Shown one piece after another: positions 5,037 to 5,754 of a stretch of 5,754 nucleotides of DNA; the first letter of the stretch is position 1; every line of letters begins with the position of its first letter. Under the pieces are notes generated by a model. That model was not told the origin of the DNA. It did not search any database and saw only the letters and a program-made list of their open reading frames with translations. Origin of the DNA: Methylohalomonas sp964522485 (lineage in GTDB: Bacteria > Pseudomonadota > Gammaproteobacteria > Methylohalomonadales > Methylohalomonadaceae); contig CAZFUS010000116.1 in NCBI GenBank assembly GCA_964522485.1, forward strand, positions 1 through 5,754, in the 5' to 3' direction. The position numbers and the translations under genes were made by a program.

Positions 5037-5048
5037 GCAGTCGCTGCG

Positions 5049-5078
5049 TTAAATCTGTCTACTGCTATCAGATAGAAT
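5049..5078 (+). promoter_or_regulatory. Weak candidate promoter upstream of ygfZ
   Basis: TTAAAT at 5049-5054 and TAGAAT at 5073-5078 are separated by 18 bases and match the sigma-70 hexamers at 3 of 6 and 5 of 6. The location, about 70 nt before the ygfZ start in a 112-bp gap, makes an independent promoter possible. The match is not strong enough to be more than a candidate. Confidence 0.22.
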
Positions 5079-5148
5079 AGTCAGCCCTGAATCCGACTCA
5101 GTATGGGCATACACCGGAACGACTCCATGCAGCAGCAATTACCCAACC

Positions 5149-5754
5149 ATGATTACTAATACCTACTGCAATATTCCATCACTGCGCCTCTTGCGGCTCA
5201 CGGGAGACGACAGGCTGATGTTTTTGCACAGCCAGCTTACGCGCGACCTGACCAAGCTTGCCGTCGGCCAGGCCGGGCTGAGCGCCTGGTGCAATCCCAA
5301 AGGCCGTGTTATCGCCACACTTTTCGTCTGCCGGGCGGAAGATTATATCGATCTGCTGGTCGCCGCTGATCTCAAAGACGCCGTACTGAAACGGCTGCGG
5401 ATGTATGTGTTGCGCGCAAAGGTCGAGATTCGTGACTGCGAAACCGCCACTGTCATGGAGCTGACCGGTGATGAATTACTGACGGGGGTCACTGAACAGA
5501 CAACACTGCCGGTTGCAGACTGGCAATTCACTGAGCATGGACGAGTTACTTATTTGCGGCTGCCCGGGTCAATACCGCGCCAGCTGGTATACGGCGACAG
5601 CGACGCCGTCCAGGCATTGTCATCTGAACTCGCCGAACACGCACAAACCGTCAGCGACAATCACTGGATACTGCTGAACATAGAATCCCGGCTGCCGTGG
5701 ATCGACAGCAAGGTTACCGAGCAGTTTCTGCCGCAGATGCTCAATCTGGATCAA
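5149..5754 (+). CDS. ygfZ: YgfZ/GcvT-domain folate-binding protein, 3' end cut by window edge
   Basis: The frame from ATG 5149 stays open to the last base, giving the first 202 residues of a YgfZ-family protein. Recognisable family blocks are LRLTGDDRLMFLHSQLTRDL (15-34), WCNPKGRVIATLF (47-59), LKRLRMYVLRAKVEI (80-94), and the late WILLNIESRLPWI (173-185) leading to EQFLPQMLNLD (191-201). In complete proteins the last block is soon followed by the KGCYxGQE motif with the functional cysteine, which lies beyond the window. YgfZ binds tetrahydrofolate and supports assembly or repair of certain Fe-S enzymes such as MiaB; its eukaryotic relative IBA57 helps mature mitochondrial [4Fe-4S] proteins. 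A link to the SdhB clusters here is inference. The N-terminus is shorter than in E. coli YgfZ but no better upstream start exists before the in-frame stop at 5050-5052. No obvious ribosome site precedes the ATG. Confidence 0.92.
   Translation, partial: MITNTYCNIPSLRLLRLTGDDRLMFLHSQLTRDLTKLAVGQAGLSAWCNPKGRVIATLFVCRAEDYIDLLVAADLKDAVLKRLRMYVLRAKVEIRDCETATVMELTGDELLTGVTEQTTLPVADWQFTEHGRVTYLRLPGSIPRQLVYGDSDAVQALSSELAEHAQTVSDNHWILLNIESRLPWIDSKVTEQFLPQMLNLDQ

Noticed and set aside
5037..5047. GCAG-TCG-CTGC hairpin after sdhE as an intrinsic terminator
   Set aside because: The stem is only 4 bp and no U-tract follows, so it cannot be supported as a terminator.

Overview
The window looks like chromosomal DNA of a gammaproteobacterium. 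It has moderately high GC, carries YgfX, SdhE (YgfY) and YgfZ family genes, and is built around a complete succinate dehydrogenase (complex II) operon. The genus cannot be fixed from the sequence. From memory of the families, the SDH subunits resemble the alphaproteobacterial/mitochondrial form more than the E. coli form.

Layout. Positions 1-328 are a scar. The interior of an IS91-family transposase gene (frame from position 3) runs directly into the last ~45 codons of another gene, probably a squalene/phytoene synthase of the HpnD type; both are broken. ygfX (cptA) lies on the minus strand at 354-794. A 181-bp divergent spacer follows (795-975), holding an 11-bp perfect inverted repeat. Then, on the plus strand, come a short GTG-started gene for an SDHAF4/DUF1674 complex II assembly factor (976-1137), sdhC (1206-1604), sdhD (1601-1981, start/stop overlap with sdhC), sdhA (2001-3791), sdhB (3883-4665), sdhE (4782-5036) and ygfZ (5149 to beyond the window end).

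How it works together. SdhC and SdhD form the membrane anchor with haem b and the quinone site. SdhA carries covalent FAD and oxidises succinate. SdhB relays electrons through three Fe-S clusters. Around these four genes sit two dedicated SdhA maturation factors (the SDHAF4 homologue and SdhE, homologue of SDHAF2) and YgfZ, whose mitochondrial relative IBA57 helps build [4Fe-4S] proteins. The locus therefore reads as a complex II production-and-assembly module. YgfX, often encoded next to SdhE, is instead on the far side of the operon and divergent.

The most unusual non-coding signal is a pair of inverted arrays of a 7-bp unit (GTGAANN), one filling the sdhA-sdhB gap and one in the sdhB-sdhE gap. 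Each begins right after a stop codon and can fold into an RNA hairpin. The first ends exactly at the sdhB ribosome binding site. No tRNA, rRNA or CRISPR array was seen.
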